Assembly (NCBI GenBank): GCA_026989265.1
Contig: JALSJP010000016.1
Span: forward strand, 105,753-169,752
Reading direction: 5' to 3'
Origin: Micavibrio sp.
Lineage (GTDB): Bacteria; Pseudomonadota; Alphaproteobacteria; Micavibrionales; Micavibrionaceae
DNA length: 64,000 bases
Shown: one piece after another, positions 18,906 through 28,988 of the stretch
How the letters are laid out: the number at the start of each line of letters is the position of its first letter
Position numbering within the stretch: the stretch's first letter is position 1
Position numbers and translations under genes: made by a program
The notes under the pieces: generated by a model
Told to the model about the DNA's origin: nothing
Seen by the model: the letters and a program-made list of their open reading frames with translations, nothing else
The model's database searches: none

Positions 18906-19520
18906 ATGTTTGACGAATCTTTTACAAAATTAGAAATAAATGAAATTGCTCCTATTATTGATGTGATTAACAATAAAATAGAGGGCAGCACTTTTGATCC
19001 TCTTGAAACCACTATTTTGGCTATTGATGTACCGTTTTACTCTGGCTACAGATTTTTAAGTATTTCAGATTACGCAACAAGCCCGCCATTACAGCGTTTT
19101 GCCTTTCAAAAAAATAATAGTGATAATTTCATAATAATAGATTGGACATATAATACTATCTATTCGATTAATAAAGAATCACCTATTAACTTGAATGATG
19201 AAAATATATTAGAATATGTAAGATTTTTCTTTTCCTATGTTAAAGGTCGCCACGGCAGATTCATTATTTGTGAAAGTATGAGTAATATAGAGTGGAAAGA
19301 TGAACCAATTGATGATGTACGAAAAAAGATCAATGAAATATTAAAGCCATTAGAGATTAAAGAAAAACGTACAGATGGCACTTATGAAATAAAATCATTA
19401 ATGATGCTTAAAGATGCTTTATTTAATGTTGATATTTTTGTAGAGCCAAATGGCAATATTACAATGTCTAACCATGAAATTATGATAGAAAATCTTCCTG
19501 TTATAGATTTATCATTTTAA
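18906..19520 (+). CDS. protein of unknown function
   Basis: 204 residues, not recognised. Soluble, acidic, mixed alpha/beta: a strand-rich middle (DPLETTILAIDVPFYSGYRF and DNFIIIDWTYNTIYSINKES) and a helical segment DDVRKKINEILKPLEIKEKR. No signal peptide, membrane segment or Cys cluster. An in-frame stop lies at 18858-18860 with no alternative start after it, so the ATG at 18906 is the only choice although no Shine-Dalgarno is seen. It leads the accessory-looking block before the tandem paralogues. Confidence 0.55.
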   Translation: MFDESFTKLEINEIAPIIDVINNKIEGSTFDPLETTILAIDVPFYSGYRFLSISDYATSPPLQRFAFQKNNSDNFIIIDWTYNTIYSINKESPINLNDENILEYVRFFFSYVKGRHGRFIICESMSNIEWKDEPIDDVRKKINEILKPLEIKEKRTDGTYEIKSLMMLKDALFNVDIFVEPNGNITMSNHEIMIENLPVIDLSF

Positions 19521-19732
19521 ACATTGCCCTATAGATTACCATAATGAAGGGCTTGTTAACCCTTTGTTTAGCTTATATTAAAGCCTTGTTAGTAAAGAGC
19601 GCATTTTTCTTCAAAAAAACGATTATTTCCTGTTTTTAGTAGTAATTCGTTAACACATTCATCTCATAATAAACCTATGCCGCGCATTAATTGTGATCGT
19701 GGCGTTTTATACTTAACAAGTGGTTTAGAGCT

Positions 19733-21022
19733 ATGAGCAAAAAATTTGAAGAATTTTCTAATGCAGCAGCGATGCAAAATAGAGTATGCAGCGTTTCTTA
19801 TACATTAAATAATAATCAGCCTGTAATTTGCACATATATAGGTGATCAACCACTTCATTACATGGATGAAGAAAATATCGATGAGGAAGAGTTTTTTGAT
19901 TTTTCTGAGCTTGGGTTTTTAGATCGTGAAATTAAAATACTAAAAGATGAAATTGATAAATTTGATTTAGATGTGATTTTCGAAGATACAATGCAATTAG
20001 TTCAAAACTTTGCTGAAAATTCCGAAAGCATCAATATTGATTTTTCTTTAACTAAAAAAGAGCAAAAACAACGCATCAAGCAAATTAAAAATATACTAGG
20101 TAATAGTAGATTAGCAGCTTCCTACCTTAATATTGCAGAAAAACATAATATAGAAATTGCGATGAGCAGACAGGTTGAAAAAGCCTTTTATGATCGTAGC
20201 AGCGGGTCTATTTTAATAAATCCAGATATGGATATAAATGATCAAATTATTTTGATTTCGAAAGAATTACGTCGCCACTGGCAACATCGCCAAGGGGTTT
20301 TGATTAATCCTATGATGTTCCAACCTGAGAATGCAATTTTGGTAAATCGAGCGCAAAAAGCGGATTTGGCAGTATCTGTAATTCGCATTGCTTGGGAGCT
20401 GCAATTGGCGGGCAACAAAGATGTGTGGGAGCGGGTTGAAAACTCTTCCATGGCGGATTTATCAAGAGCTTACGCAAGAGAAGCCTTCATAGATTTCCGC
20501 ACGGTTAATAACGGTACAGCAAGCGCAGCTGTTTTTGAAAGCTGGTTTTTGTCTGAGCGATGCCGCGCGCAAGATAAAGAAATCATTCAAGCAATGCTTG
20601 CGGATTATAACGGATATATTTTCGAAAATGAAACTTCATCACAAAAAGTTACAACGGAATTAATTTCTACATTGGGAAGCATGCCATTCGGCAAAAATTA
20701 CCTCTCTAGCCATGCATATATGATTATGGATGATCCAATATTTACCGAGGTAAGAGACCGCTCTAACGCTAATTTCCTATGGTTCATTAAGTTTGAGCGC
20801 ACATTTAAAGAAACGGAACAACATTTGCAACTGGAGTCTGACTTATCCACAAATGACATACGTCATGATTTATTAAGCAAGAAAGACCAGAGCTATGACA
20901 ACCAGCAGGGCGCAGACATTATTCAGCTTCTTGAGTACCAATCAAAAGACAAAAACAACAAAGTCGCAAATGGTGGCAGCGCAGAAATTATCGATCTCAA
21001 ATTATGGTCAAGCAGCAAATAA
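19733..21022 (+). CDS. metallopeptidase-like (DUF6782-type) protein with lost zinc motif, copy 1
   Basis: 429 residues. Residues about 150-235 follow the pattern of a putative metallopeptidase domain I associate with DUF6782: helix with HELRHxWQ, then ...NRAxEAD..., then a vaWEL helix. Here the motif reads KELRRHWQ (177-184) and KAD (209-211), so both His of HExxH and the later acidic ligand are replaced. A zinc protease activity is therefore unlikely. The N-terminus has an acidic DEENIDEEEFFDF segment. The family assignment is from memory of the motif; a soluble cytoplasmic scaffold or pseudo-enzyme role is inferred. The next gene is a paralogue. Confidence 0.55.
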   Translation: MSKKFEEFSNAAAMQNRVCSVSYTLNNNQPVICTYIGDQPLHYMDEENIDEEEFFDFSELGFLDREIKILKDEIDKFDLDVIFEDTMQLVQNFAENSESINIDFSLTKKEQKQRIKQIKNILGNSRLAASYLNIAEKHNIEIAMSRQVEKAFYDRSSGSILINPDMDINDQIILISKELRRHWQHRQGVLINPMMFQPENAILVNRAQKADLAVSVIRIAWELQLAGNKDVWERVENSSMADLSRAYAREAFIDFRTVNNGTASAAVFESWFLSERCRAQDKEIIQAMLADYNGYIFENETSSQKVTTELISTLGSMPFGKNYLSSHAYMIMDDPIFTEVRDRSNANFLWFIKFERTFKETEQHLQLESDLSTNDIRHDLLSKKDQSYDNQQGADIIQLLEYQSKDKNNKVANGGSAEIIDLKLWSSSK

Positions 21023-21053
21023 TACTCGAATAGAATATTTCGATGAAGGCGGA

Positions 21054-22034
21054 ATGATGGAATTAAGAACTAACCACATGCATAAGAATATTATTGATTG
21101 CTCAATTATGACCAATAATTCGGCTGTTGATGAGGTACAATGGTATTTTTCAGACTTATACGAAAATATTAATTTAAAAAATAATGGCTATAAGGATATT
21201 TTAAGCTGGTGCGTTGATATTTTAAATGAAAGCCCATCAGCTCGCCTAATGTTGAAAGAGGTTAGTGAAAAAGATTGGCAAGTCACATTAGAAGATTTAA
21301 ATGGCGGTGATTACTGCATTGATGTAGAACAAAAATTATTGATTCTTGATAATAATTCTTTAGAGCCAGAAGCTCTCAGCCGCTCTGATTATTTCAAAAA
21401 TATAACATTCATAACAATGGTTAAAGCTCTGCGCGATATATGGCAGGAAAAGCGCCATGGCGGCTTTGATGAGCTTTATTCACCCGAATATATATTGCTT
21501 ATGGAGCGCGCGCGCGCGGCTGATTTGGACGTTGTTTCAATAATGGTAGCGTGGGAGCTTCGCTCTTACGAATATTCAGAAATATGGAGACATATAATTG
21601 GCTCTGAAATTGGTGATATGGCAATGGCTTTTTCAGGATATTTGGAGCGCGATCCATCATCTCAATTTAATGGTCAAGCTTTAAGTCATAGCTTTAAACA
21701 ATGGTTTCGCTGCTTAAGCCGTATTAATTCTTGCGACCGCGATATATTGGAATATATGGATGATTTGCTTGCCTCTAGTGACATTACAAACCCATTTGGC
21801 GTGAAAAGACCATCAAAAATGAATATAGAGATTCTTTCCTGCCTTCCTGATAAAACGGCTTACTTGCAAGGCTTTGGGGCAGAAATACTGAGCGATCCCG
21901 CTTATTCATCACTTGATAATGAGATAAATCAAACTCATCTATTCCACATTATGTATGATTTAGAAGCTGTAATTATCAATAATGTTCCATTTCGCGACAA
22001 AGAATTGGCTCGCAAAATATTTCCCACTGATTAA
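21054..22034 (+). CDS. metallopeptidase-like paralogue with lost zinc motif, copy 2
   Basis: About 326 residues, recognisably related to the preceding protein: VKALRDIWQEKRHGGFDELY (123 on) aligns with its KELRRHWQ helix. SPEYILLMERARAADLDVVS and IMVAWELRSYEYSEIW align with the NRAQKADLAV...AWEL part. The HExxH ligands are absent here too. The open frame extends upstream to 20895 inside the first gene. I prefer the ATG at 21054 (or 21057) behind GAAGG, after the first stop at 21022. A tandem duplication followed by divergence is inferred. Confidence 0.55.
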   Translation: MMELRTNHMHKNIIDCSIMTNNSAVDEVQWYFSDLYENINLKNNGYKDILSWCVDILNESPSARLMLKEVSEKDWQVTLEDLNGGDYCIDVEQKLLILDNNSLEPEALSRSDYFKNITFITMVKALRDIWQEKRHGGFDELYSPEYILLMERARAADLDVVSIMVAWELRSYEYSEIWRHIIGSEIGDMAMAFSGYLERDPSSQFNGQALSHSFKQWFRCLSRINSCDRDILEYMDDLLASSDITNPFGVKRPSKMNIEILSCLPDKTAYLQGFGAEILSDPAYSSLDNEINQTHLFHIMYDLEAVIINNVPFRDKELARKIFPTD

Positions 22035-22122
22035 CGCATTTTGCATTTATAAAAACATGTGATACTATCAATCTTAAATATCTTACTTGAGTACCCTATT
22101 AAAATTATGAAATGGAGATTTT

Positions 22123-22653
22123 ATGGCTAATATCATAAAACCTACTCGCGTTGAGCAGTTTTTTAAAGATGACGAGGTTATTGTTAGTAAAACTAACCTT
22201 AAAGGGCATCTAACCTATGTTAATCGTACATTTATGGATATTTCTGGTTATGAGGAAAAAGACCTAATTGGCAAGCCTCACAATTTGATACGCCACCCCG
22301 ATATGCCACGCTGCGTTTTTAAGCTGTTATGGGATAGCTTGCAAAATAAAAAAGAGATTTTCGCTTATGTTGTGAACTCATGTAAAAATGGTGATCATTA
22401 CTGGGTTTTTGCTCATGTAACGCCATCTTTTGACAAGGACGGCAATGTCGTTGGTTACCATTCAAATCGGCGCGTTCCTAAACGCAGTGTTTTGGATGAT
22501 GTGATTATTCCACTTTATAAGCAATTATTAGATGAAGAAAAGAGCCATAGTAACGCTAAAGACGGAATGAATAGCTCTTATGCAATGTTAACCGATTTAT
22601 TAAAAGAAAAGGGCTTAGGATATGATGAATTTATCTTCTCTCTCCAAGACTAA
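22123..22653 (+). CDS. Aer-type PAS domain protein
   Basis: 176 residues with one PAS domain: [20 protein letters not shown], then [20 protein letters not shown], the PDMPRCVF block, and [34 protein letters not shown] is the signature of the Aer aerotaxis sensor N-terminus, which senses redox through FAD. TGGAGA precedes the ATG. It overlaps the following MCP by 32 bases, so sensor and transducer are separate but coupled. FAD binding is known for Aer, not shown here. Confidence 0.88.
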   Translation: MANIIKPTRVEQFFKDDEVIVSKTNLKGHLTYVNRTFMDISGYEEKDLIGKPHNLIRHPDMPRCVFKLLWDSLQNKKEIFAYVVNSCKNGDHYWVFAHVTPSFDKDGNVVGYHSNRRVPKRSVLDDVIIPLYKQLLDEEKSHSNAKDGMNSSYAMLTDLLKEKGLGYDEFIFSLQD

Positions 22654-23947
22654 AATATTATTGTTATTTGCTATAGCTGTCGCGGTTTTATCAAAAATAG
22701 TGGTTTTTGTTAAAGGCGTGGAAATATTTACTGTTAGTAGCTTTTTGCTATTACTAACAATATTTGCATTGATAGCAGTATTTTATTTCCTCCGCCGCAC
22801 TGAAAAAGAATTGCAGCGAATAACCGAAGTCTGCAATCAAATTGTTAAAGGGAATTTCGAATCTCGCCTTGTTCATATTTCTGAAAAAGGAAATATCGAG
22901 GATCTGCAATGGTCTGTTAACGCCATGATTGATCATGTTGATGCATTTATTCGCGAGTCTACTGCAATCATGGAATATGCGGGGCGCAATCAATATTTCC
23001 GCCGCATTTTACGCGGAGGTATGCATGGCTCTTTCCTAACGGGCGCTAATATTATGAACTCTGTTATGGGGGGTATAGAAGTTAAAATGAACGGGTTTAA
23101 AGATGTTGCTAATGATTTTGACGCATCTCTTAAAGTTGTTGTAGAAGATGTAAATGCAACTGTATCTATTTTATCTGACTCAGCAGAATCCATGGATAAC
23201 ACTGTAAGCATTACAAAAGATGATGCTAGCAAAGCTGTTATCTTATCCACTAGTACATCCGAAGGTATGCAGTCGATTTTATCTGCTTCTGAACAAATGT
23301 CGGGCGCAGTTGCAGAAATAAGCCAACAAATAACCCGTACATCTGATATTGCAGGTGACGCGGTAATAAGTATTGGCGAGTCCAGTAAAATAGTAGAAGA
23401 ATTATCTGAAAACGCTGAAAAAATCAGTGAAGTTGTTCTTTTAATTGAAAAAATTGCCGAGCAAACCAATCTTCTCGCATTAAACGCAACAATCGAGGCT
23501 GCGCGCGCTGGTGATGCTGGTAAGGGCTTTGCCGTGGTTGCATCAGAGGTTAAAACCTTGGCTAATCAAACAGCATTAGCAACGAATGAAATAGGGGAGC
23601 AAGTCTCTGATATTCAAAAAGCAACGCAAGAAGCAGTTAAAGCTTTCTCCTCATTAGGTAAGATAGTTGGCGAAATTAATGAAGCAGCAACGCTTGTCGC
23701 CGCCGCAGTTGAAGAGCAGAGCGCAGCCTCCAATGAAATTGCTCATAATGCAAAGAATGCATCTGATAACACAATATCTGTTACTGATAACATAAGTAAT
23801 ATTGATCAAAGCATGAGTAATGTTGATGAATCCGCTAAAAAAGTTATGTCTGTTACTAAAGATTTCTCCGAGCAAACAACTAAGAAAATAAATAACTTAC
23901 TTGAAAAAATGGGCGAGTTCATCAATGAGCTAGAAAAAGTTTCTTAA
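22622..23947 (+). CDS. methyl-accepting chemotaxis protein, partner of the PAS sensor
   Basis: 441 residues. Two closely spaced hydrophobic segments (about 8-27 and 33-55) give almost no periplasmic domain. A HAMP region follows, then a long coiled-coil signalling domain with the hairpin tip [20 protein letters not shown] followed by [20 protein letters not shown]. No C-terminal NWETF-type CheR tether. AGGA precedes the two possible ATGs (22622, 22625). Together with the overlapping PAS gene it reconstitutes an Aer-like receptor. Confidence 0.92.
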   Translation: MMNLSSLSKTKILLLFAIAVAVLSKIVVFVKGVEIFTVSSFLLLLTIFALIAVFYFLRRTEKELQRITEVCNQIVKGNFESRLVHISEKGNIEDLQWSVNAMIDHVDAFIRESTAIMEYAGRNQYFRRILRGGMHGSFLTGANIMNSVMGGIEVKMNGFKDVANDFDASLKVVVEDVNATVSILSDSAESMDNTVSITKDDASKAVILSTSTSEGMQSILSASEQMSGAVAEISQQITRTSDIAGDAVISIGESSKIVEELSENAEKISEVVLLIEKIAEQTNLLALNATIEAARAGDAGKGFAVVASEVKTLANQTALATNEIGEQVSDIQKATQEAVKAFSSLGKIVGEINEAATLVAAAVEEQSAASNEIAHNAKNASDNTISVTDNISNIDQSMSNVDESAKKVMSVTKDFSEQTTKKINNLLEKMGEFINELEKVS

Positions 23948-23949
23948 AG

Positions 23950-25134
23950 TTATTCATGTTTACAAATAACGGCTTCAATGCGATCTAATGCTTCGTTTAG
24001 GCGCTCTTTTGATACGGCAAAGCATAAGCGGATATAGCCCGTTGCCTCTTTCCCAAAGGCTGATCCAGGTGAAAGCAAAACGCCAGCTTCATCAATTAAA
24101 CGTTTGGTTAGAGCGATGCAATCATCCTCACCTTCTACTTTAAAAAATGCGTAGAATGTACTTTTAGGATATGACATTTGTACATTTCCCATCTTTTTGA
24201 AGCGCTCGACGACTAAATCACGGTTTGCATGCCATAGTCTTAACTGGCTTTTGAGGAATTCCTCACCCTCTTCTAACGCTGCTATTGCGCCATATTGAGT
24301 AAATGTTGGCGGGCATAATTTATTATAAAGTGCAACATCACGGATTTTTGCTTCTGCTTCGTGAGGACCAACTATCCAGCCTAAGCGCCAGCCTGTCATT
24401 GCCCAGCTTTTGGAAAAACTATTAACAACCAGCAATAAGTCATCTTCTTTTGCAACGTCAAGAAAGCTTGGCGCGCGAATTCCTTCATATACAAGGCGAC
24501 CATATACTTCATCGGAAAGCACCCATATTCCGCGCTCGCGTGCAAAGTCTAATATAGCCCTAAGCTCTTCCCTGCTTGCTGTCCAGCCAGTTGGGTTTGA
24601 TGGCGTAACTATTAAGATTATTTTTGTGCGCTCATTTATTGCGGCAAATAATTTATCTAAATCAAGCACCCACTCATTATTAATGCAATCTAGCGAGACT
24701 TGCCGCGTTGTGGCTTGCGTTAGCTCCACCGCGCCAAGCAGGTTTTTCCAAATTGGAGTTATAGCCACAACCTCATCACCTTTATCTACTAAAGCGGCTA
24801 GTGATAAATGCATAGCGGTAGAGCCTGATGAGGTCACAAAAACGCGGCTTGAGGGGATGCCAAGGTTGTAAATCCGCTCATAATAATCTGATAGGCTTTG
24901 ACGCAATTCATGGCTTCCCAATACAGGGCCATAAAATGTTTTACCATCCTTTAGGGCTTTTGCAGTGGCATCACAAATAAAATCAGGGGTCGGAGCGTCG
25001 CCCTCGCCTTGCCCTAATGTGATAATATCATCCTTACCTTGGGCATAGCGCATCATTTCAGCGCCCGGATTAGCGGTTAGCGCATGAAGTACAGGGCGGA
25101 ATTTCCGCTCATTAGGTTTATCTTGTTTACTCAT
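23950..25134 (-). CDS. PLP-dependent class I/II aminotransferase (aspartate aminotransferase-like)
   Basis: 394 residues of fold-type I. It has FVTSSGSTAMHLSLAALVDK, the TPSNPTGWTASREEL substrate region, and the PLP-lysine motif SFSKSWAMTGWRLGWIVGP. IRLCFAVSKERLNEALDRI lies near the end. Substrate preference (aspartate, alanine, aromatic or methionine-cycle keto acids) cannot be decided by eye. Its ATG overlaps the end of the acetoacetyl-CoA synthetase gene by eight bases (ATGAGTAA), so it is translated as the second gene of that unit. Confidence 0.9.
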   Translation of the reverse strand: MSKQDKPNERKFRPVLHALTANPGAEMMRYAQGKDDIITLGQGEGDAPTPDFICDATAKALKDGKTFYGPVLGSHELRQSLSDYYERIYNLGIPSSRVFVTSSGSTAMHLSLAALVDKGDEVVAITPIWKNLLGAVELTQATTRQVSLDCINNEWVLDLDKLFAAINERTKIILIVTPSNPTGWTASREELRAILDFARERGIWVLSDEVYGRLVYEGIRAPSFLDVAKEDDLLLVVNSFSKSWAMTGWRLGWIVGPHEAEAKIRDVALYNKLCPPTFTQYGAIAALEEGEEFLKSQLRLWHANRDLVVERFKKMGNVQMSYPKSTFYAFFKVEGEDDCIALTKRLIDEAGVLLSPGSAFGKEATGYIRLCFAVSKERLNEALDRIEAVICKHE

Positions 25135-27082
25135 TTTTCAATTCCTCTAAGCCCTTGTATAGCTCAAGACTTTCAGGGTTGGCAAGAGCCTCTATATTTT
25201 TAATGCTGCGCCCCATTATTACATCACGTACAGCAATTTCGGTTATTTTACCACTTCTTGTGCGCGGAATATCGGCAATGGCGATTACTTTGGCAGGGAC
25301 ATGGCGGGGAGATGCGCCTTTTCTAATGCTGGTTTTGATTTCCATGATTAGGTTATTATCAAGCTCCCAGCCGCGTTTGAGAATTACGAATAAAATGACA
25401 CGTACATCACCGTTCCAATCTTGCCCTATTGCGACACTGTCTTGCACTGCCTCTATAGCCTCAACTTGGCGGTATATCTCGGCTGTTCCGATACGTACAC
25501 CGGCAGGATTAAGTGTTGCATCACTGCGTCCATGAATAATAAAGCCTTGATTTGCAGTTTTTTCGATCCAATCACCGTGACACCAAATATTATCGAATTT
25601 TTCAAAATAAGCTTTGTGATATTTTTTATTACCCTCATCATTCCAAAAATATATCGGCATAGCAGGAAAGGGTTTTGTGCAGACAAGCTCACCAGAACCA
25701 TCTTTTATTGGCTTACCGTTATCATCAAATGCATCTACCGCCATTCCAAGACCCGCGCATTGAATCTCCCCGCGATAAACAGACGATATAGGATTGCCAA
25801 GCATGAAGCAGGATACAATATCCGTTCCCCCTGATATTGAGGCTAAATGCATGTCGGGTTTGATAAATTCATAAATATAGTCAAAGCTGCTATGCACTAA
25901 AGGTGATCCTGTTGATGCCATTGTTCTTAGAGAGCTCAAATCATGCGTATTTATTGGCGTGATATTATTAGATTTCATAGCTTCGATATATTTTGCAGAT
26001 GTTCCAAAGAAGCTGCAGCTATATTTCGAGGTATAATCCCACAGGGCGTTCCCATCAGGGTAAAATGGCGAACCATCATATAACATAAGGGTTGCATCAG
26101 ATGCAATAGCCGTAACTAGCCAATTCCACATCATCCACCCACATGTAGTAAAGTAAAAAACCTTGTCATTTGGTTTAATATCACAATGCAGCTTATGTTC
26201 CTTTAAATGTTGAAGCAGCGTGCCACCATGACCATGAGTTATGCATTTAGGAATGTCCGTTGTACCAGATGAAAACATGATAAATAGCGGATGATTAAAA
26301 TCTACGCGCTTAAATGCTATGATTTTGGGGCTGTATGTATTTATAAAGTCATCTGCACTTATAGTATTCGGCAATGTTGCAATATCAATGTTAGAGCCTG
26401 AAAATGGCACGATGATTGTTTGCTTTAATCCTTCTAAAGCTGGCTGTACGTGTTTTACTTTTTCTAAAATATCTATGGTTTTACCATTATAATAATATCC
26501 ATCTATTGTGATTAATAATTTTGGCTTTATTTGGCTAAAACGATCAATAACGCCTTGCACTCCGAAGTCAGGTGAGGCGCAGCACCATACTGCCCCTAGT
26601 GATATTGCAGCAAGCGCAGCAATAATAGTTTCTATCATATTAGGCATATAGCCTGCCACGCAATCGCCCTTGCTTACTCCGCAATTAACCATGGCTTGTT
26701 GCCATTTAGACACCGCGTTATAAAGCTGCAATTTTGTTATTTGCTGCTCTGCCCCTGTTTCATCACGAAATATTATGGCAGTTTGATCATTGCGGTTTTT
26801 CAGCAGGTTCTCAGCATAATTTAATGACGCATCAGGAAAAAATTTAGATCCAAGCATCATTCCATCATTTTTATCAAGAATGCGCTCGCCTTTATCACCA
26901 ATAACGCCGCAAAAATCCCATAATATATCCCAAAATAGCTCATTTTCATCAATAGACCATTGCCATAAAGATTGATAATCCTTAAAGTCATTTCCAGTGC
27001 GCTTATTAACATTTGCAATAAATTCGGATAATATGCTCGTATCTATTTGCTGTTTTGAGGGAGACCAAATTGGCGCATTCAT
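25127..27082 (-). CDS. acetoacetyl-CoA synthetase
   Basis: About 651 residues of the ANL adenylating superfamily: FIMFSSGTTDIPKCITHGHG with GTLLQHLKEH, WMMWNWLVTAIASDATLMLY, the GELVCTKPFPAMPIYFW block and a C-terminal lysine motif RTRSGKITEIAV. The HGHGGTLLQHLKEH and KPFPSMP-type blocks separate AacS from acetyl-CoA synthetase. The frame reaches 27235, but homologues begin at MNAPIWSPSKQQI, and that ATG (27080-27082) leaves a 96-base divergent gap to rlmB. Expected role: activating acetoacetate for lipid or polymer metabolism. Confidence 0.9.
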   Translation of the reverse strand: MNAPIWSPSKQQIDTSILSEFIANVNKRTGNDFKDYQSLWQWSIDENELFWDILWDFCGVIGDKGERILDKNDGMMLGSKFFPDASLNYAENLLKNRNDQTAIIFRDETGAEQQITKLQLYNAVSKWQQAMVNCGVSKGDCVAGYMPNMIETIIAALAAISLGAVWCCASPDFGVQGVIDRFSQIKPKLLITIDGYYYNGKTIDILEKVKHVQPALEGLKQTIIVPFSGSNIDIATLPNTISADDFINTYSPKIIAFKRVDFNHPLFIMFSSGTTDIPKCITHGHGGTLLQHLKEHKLHCDIKPNDKVFYFTTCGWMMWNWLVTAIASDATLMLYDGSPFYPDGNALWDYTSKYSCSFFGTSAKYIEAMKSNNITPINTHDLSSLRTMASTGSPLVHSSFDYIYEFIKPDMHLASISGGTDIVSCFMLGNPISSVYRGEIQCAGLGMAVDAFDDNGKPIKDGSGELVCTKPFPAMPIYFWNDEGNKKYHKAYFEKFDNIWCHGDWIEKTANQGFIIHGRSDATLNPAGVRIGTAEIYRQVEAIEAVQDSVAIGQDWNGDVRVILFVILKRGWELDNNLIMEIKTSIRKGASPRHVPAKVIAIADIPRTRSGKITEIAVRDVIMGRSIKNIEALANPESLELYKGLEELKNE

Positions 27083-27178
27083 GTTAATTAACAATCTCTT
27101 TGAATTGGATGTAATTCTAACATAGTTATATTGTGCAATTTCATAGAAAAAAGCAAGAATCATAATTGAGGGAATAGC

Positions 27179-27940
27179 ATGAGAAATGACCGTAATAGAA
27201 ATAAACAAAGCCCAGCCAATATTTATGGCTTTCACGCCGTGAGTGCTGCATGGCTAAATGAGGATAGGGCTATTAATGCGCTCTATATAACAGAGCAAGC
27301 CCAGCGCGGCTTTGAAGAAAATATAGTCGAGAGCAAGCGTAATGGCTTAAAACGCCCAAATCCAACTATAATAGATAAACAAAAGCTTGAGAAGATGCTG
27401 CCGCGCGGAGCAGTTCACCAAGGGATTGCAATATCCTGCGCCCCATTAGAGGAAAGCGATGTTCAAGAGTTCATTATTCGCTCAAATGGTAAAGATAAAT
27501 TCACTTTAGTAATGCTCGATCAAGTTACAGATCCACATAATGTTGGCGCAATCATGCGCTCGGCTTGTGCTTTTGGCGCAAATGGAATTATCATGCAGAA
27601 AAAACATGCTCCTGAGTTAACGGGTGTTTTGGCAAAGACGGCTTGCGGCGCGGTTGAGCATGTCCCCGCCGCCTATGAAACAAACCTAACCCGCGCAATT
27701 GAAGCGCTACAAGCAGAAGGATTTTTTGCTATTGGGCTTGATGAAAGAGGGCAAAATATTTCAGAAATAGATGTTCCTGATAAATGCGTAATTATTCTTG
27801 GCGCGGAAGGCGCAGGAATTAGGCGGCTTGTTAAGGATAATTGCGATATTTTGGCTCGCCTTCCAATGTCAGGCACTATGCCTAGCATTAATGTTTCTAA
27901 CGCGGCGGCAGTTGCGTTTTATGCGCTTATGAGTAAGTAG
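27179..27940 (+). CDS. rlmB: 23S rRNA (guanosine-2'-O-)-methyltransferase, TrmH family
   Basis: 253 residues. The N-terminal substrate-binding domain begins NIYGFHAVSAAWLNEDRAI. The SpoU/TrmH knotted methyltransferase domain has VMLDQVTDPHNVGAIMRSAC, then IILGAEGAGIRRLVKDNCD and the final LPMSGTMPSINVSNAAAVAF. These are the three SPOUT motifs. RlmB methylates G2251 of 23S rRNA in E. coli. Convergent with the ThiO-like gene, overlapping it by 14 bases. Confidence 0.94.
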   Translation: MRNDRNRNKQSPANIYGFHAVSAAWLNEDRAINALYITEQAQRGFEENIVESKRNGLKRPNPTIIDKQKLEKMLPRGAVHQGIAISCAPLEESDVQEFIIRSNGKDKFTLVMLDQVTDPHNVGAIMRSACAFGANGIIMQKKHAPELTGVLAKTACGAVEHVPAAYETNLTRAIEALQAEGFFAIGLDERGQNISEIDVPDKCVIILGAEGAGIRRLVKDNCDILARLPMSGTMPSINVSNAAAVAFYALMSK

Positions 27941-28988
27941 GCGCAGAGTTAAACTGTCCTGAAAATAGAGCGAAATCCTCATTTTCCTCACCAGTTTCAA
28001 CATAATGAGCAACGCAATTCCCCATAACAGGGGAGAGCAGATAACCGTGGCGAAACAGCCCGTTACAGCGGATATATTTATCTTGCCCGTCAATTTTTAT
28101 ACGCGGCAAATTATCTAAATATGCAGGGCGAATAGCAGATGACATATCCAAAACTTTTGCCTCGCCAAAGCTAGGGTGCAAGCTATAAGCCGCGCTCATA
28201 AGTTCCATGGCTGAGCGCAAGAATACCAGCCCATCATCGGTATTTGAGTTTTCAATAACGCTCGCTCCAACTGCAAAAATATTATTAGTGCGTGGGATAA
28301 TATATAATGGATAGCGCGGATGCATAAGGCGCACTGGGCGTTTTAGCTCAAATTCTTTGTTCTCCAGCAAAATAATCTCGCCCTTAATACCGCGCAAATT
28401 ACTATCTATATCGGGGACATAACCGCGGCAATCAATCACCCAATCATAATCTTTATTAAGCTCTTTAGGCGTTGTTTCCTGCTTTATAATATCCCCGCCA
28501 AGCTGTTTTAATTTATGCGCTAAAGCTTCTAAGGCTTGGAGCGGATGGATGTTTGCTTCTTGCGGAATATAAAGCCCGCGCCCGAATTTGTTATTAATGC
28601 AAGGCTCAAGCTCTGCTATTTCCTTAGCATTAACCCATTTCCAATTATCGGATATGGCGGGCAAATGCTGTGCGAAACGCTCAAGCATATGTTTGTCTTC
28701 GGGGTGCGCGATAAATAAGCTCCCCGTATCTTGCAGGCAGTCAGAGAAATCCTCACCAAGGTTATCCCTCCAAAATTCAATGCCCTTAAGACCCGCTTGC
28801 ACGAACTTCATCGGCAGGGTGTCAATCTCGCTAAACGGCGCTAACATTCCTCCTGCGATAGAGCTAGCATTGGCGGGCGGGAAGTCTTGCTTTTCAAATA
28901 CACAAACTTTTAAACCTCTTTTTGCAGCCATATATGCAGCATTTAGCCCTAATATCCCCGCTCCTATAACTGCAACTGATTTGCTCAT
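27927..28988 (-). CDS. ThiO-like FAD-dependent glycine / D-amino acid oxidase
   Basis: 353 residues with an N-terminal Rossmann FAD motif VAVIGAGILGLNAAYMAAKR, then SIAGGMLAPFSEID, and a C-terminal MSSAIRPAYLDNLPRI with HGYLLSPVMG. This is the layout of glycine oxidase ThiO of thiamine thiazole synthesis. No other thi genes are in the window, so the biological role is an inference; another secondary-amine oxidase is possible. It overlaps the BioC-like gene by ATGA and is the last gene of the que-bio run. Confidence 0.75.
   Translation of the reverse strand: MSKSVAVIGAGILGLNAAYMAAKRGLKVCVFEKQDFPPANASSIAGGMLAPFSEIDTLPMKFVQAGLKGIEFWRDNLGEDFSDCLQDTGSLFIAHPEDKHMLERFAQHLPAISDNWKWVNAKEIAELEPCINNKFGRGLYIPQEANIHPLQALEALAHKLKQLGGDIIKQETTPKELNKDYDWVIDCRGYVPDIDSNLRGIKGEIILLENKEFELKRPVRLMHPRYPLYIIPRTNNIFAVGASVIENSNTDDGLVFLRSAMELMSAAYSLHPSFGEAKVLDMSSAIRPAYLDNLPRIKIDGQDKYIRCNGLFRHGYLLSPVMGNCVAHYVETGEENEDFALFSGQFNSAPTYS

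Noticed and set aside
20843..20851. Perfect DnaA box TTATCCACA
   Set aside because: A single copy inside a coding region with no cluster of boxes or AT-rich unwinding element, so not an origin.
20895..21053. N-terminal extension of the second paralogue into the first
   Set aside because: It is read entirely from the other frame of the first paralogue and has no similarity to it; a start with GAAGG exists after the first stop.
24410..24871. 153-codon plus-strand frame inside the aminotransferase gene
   Set aside because: Exact antisense of a well-conserved PLP enzyme, Ser/Arg-rich, without a family.
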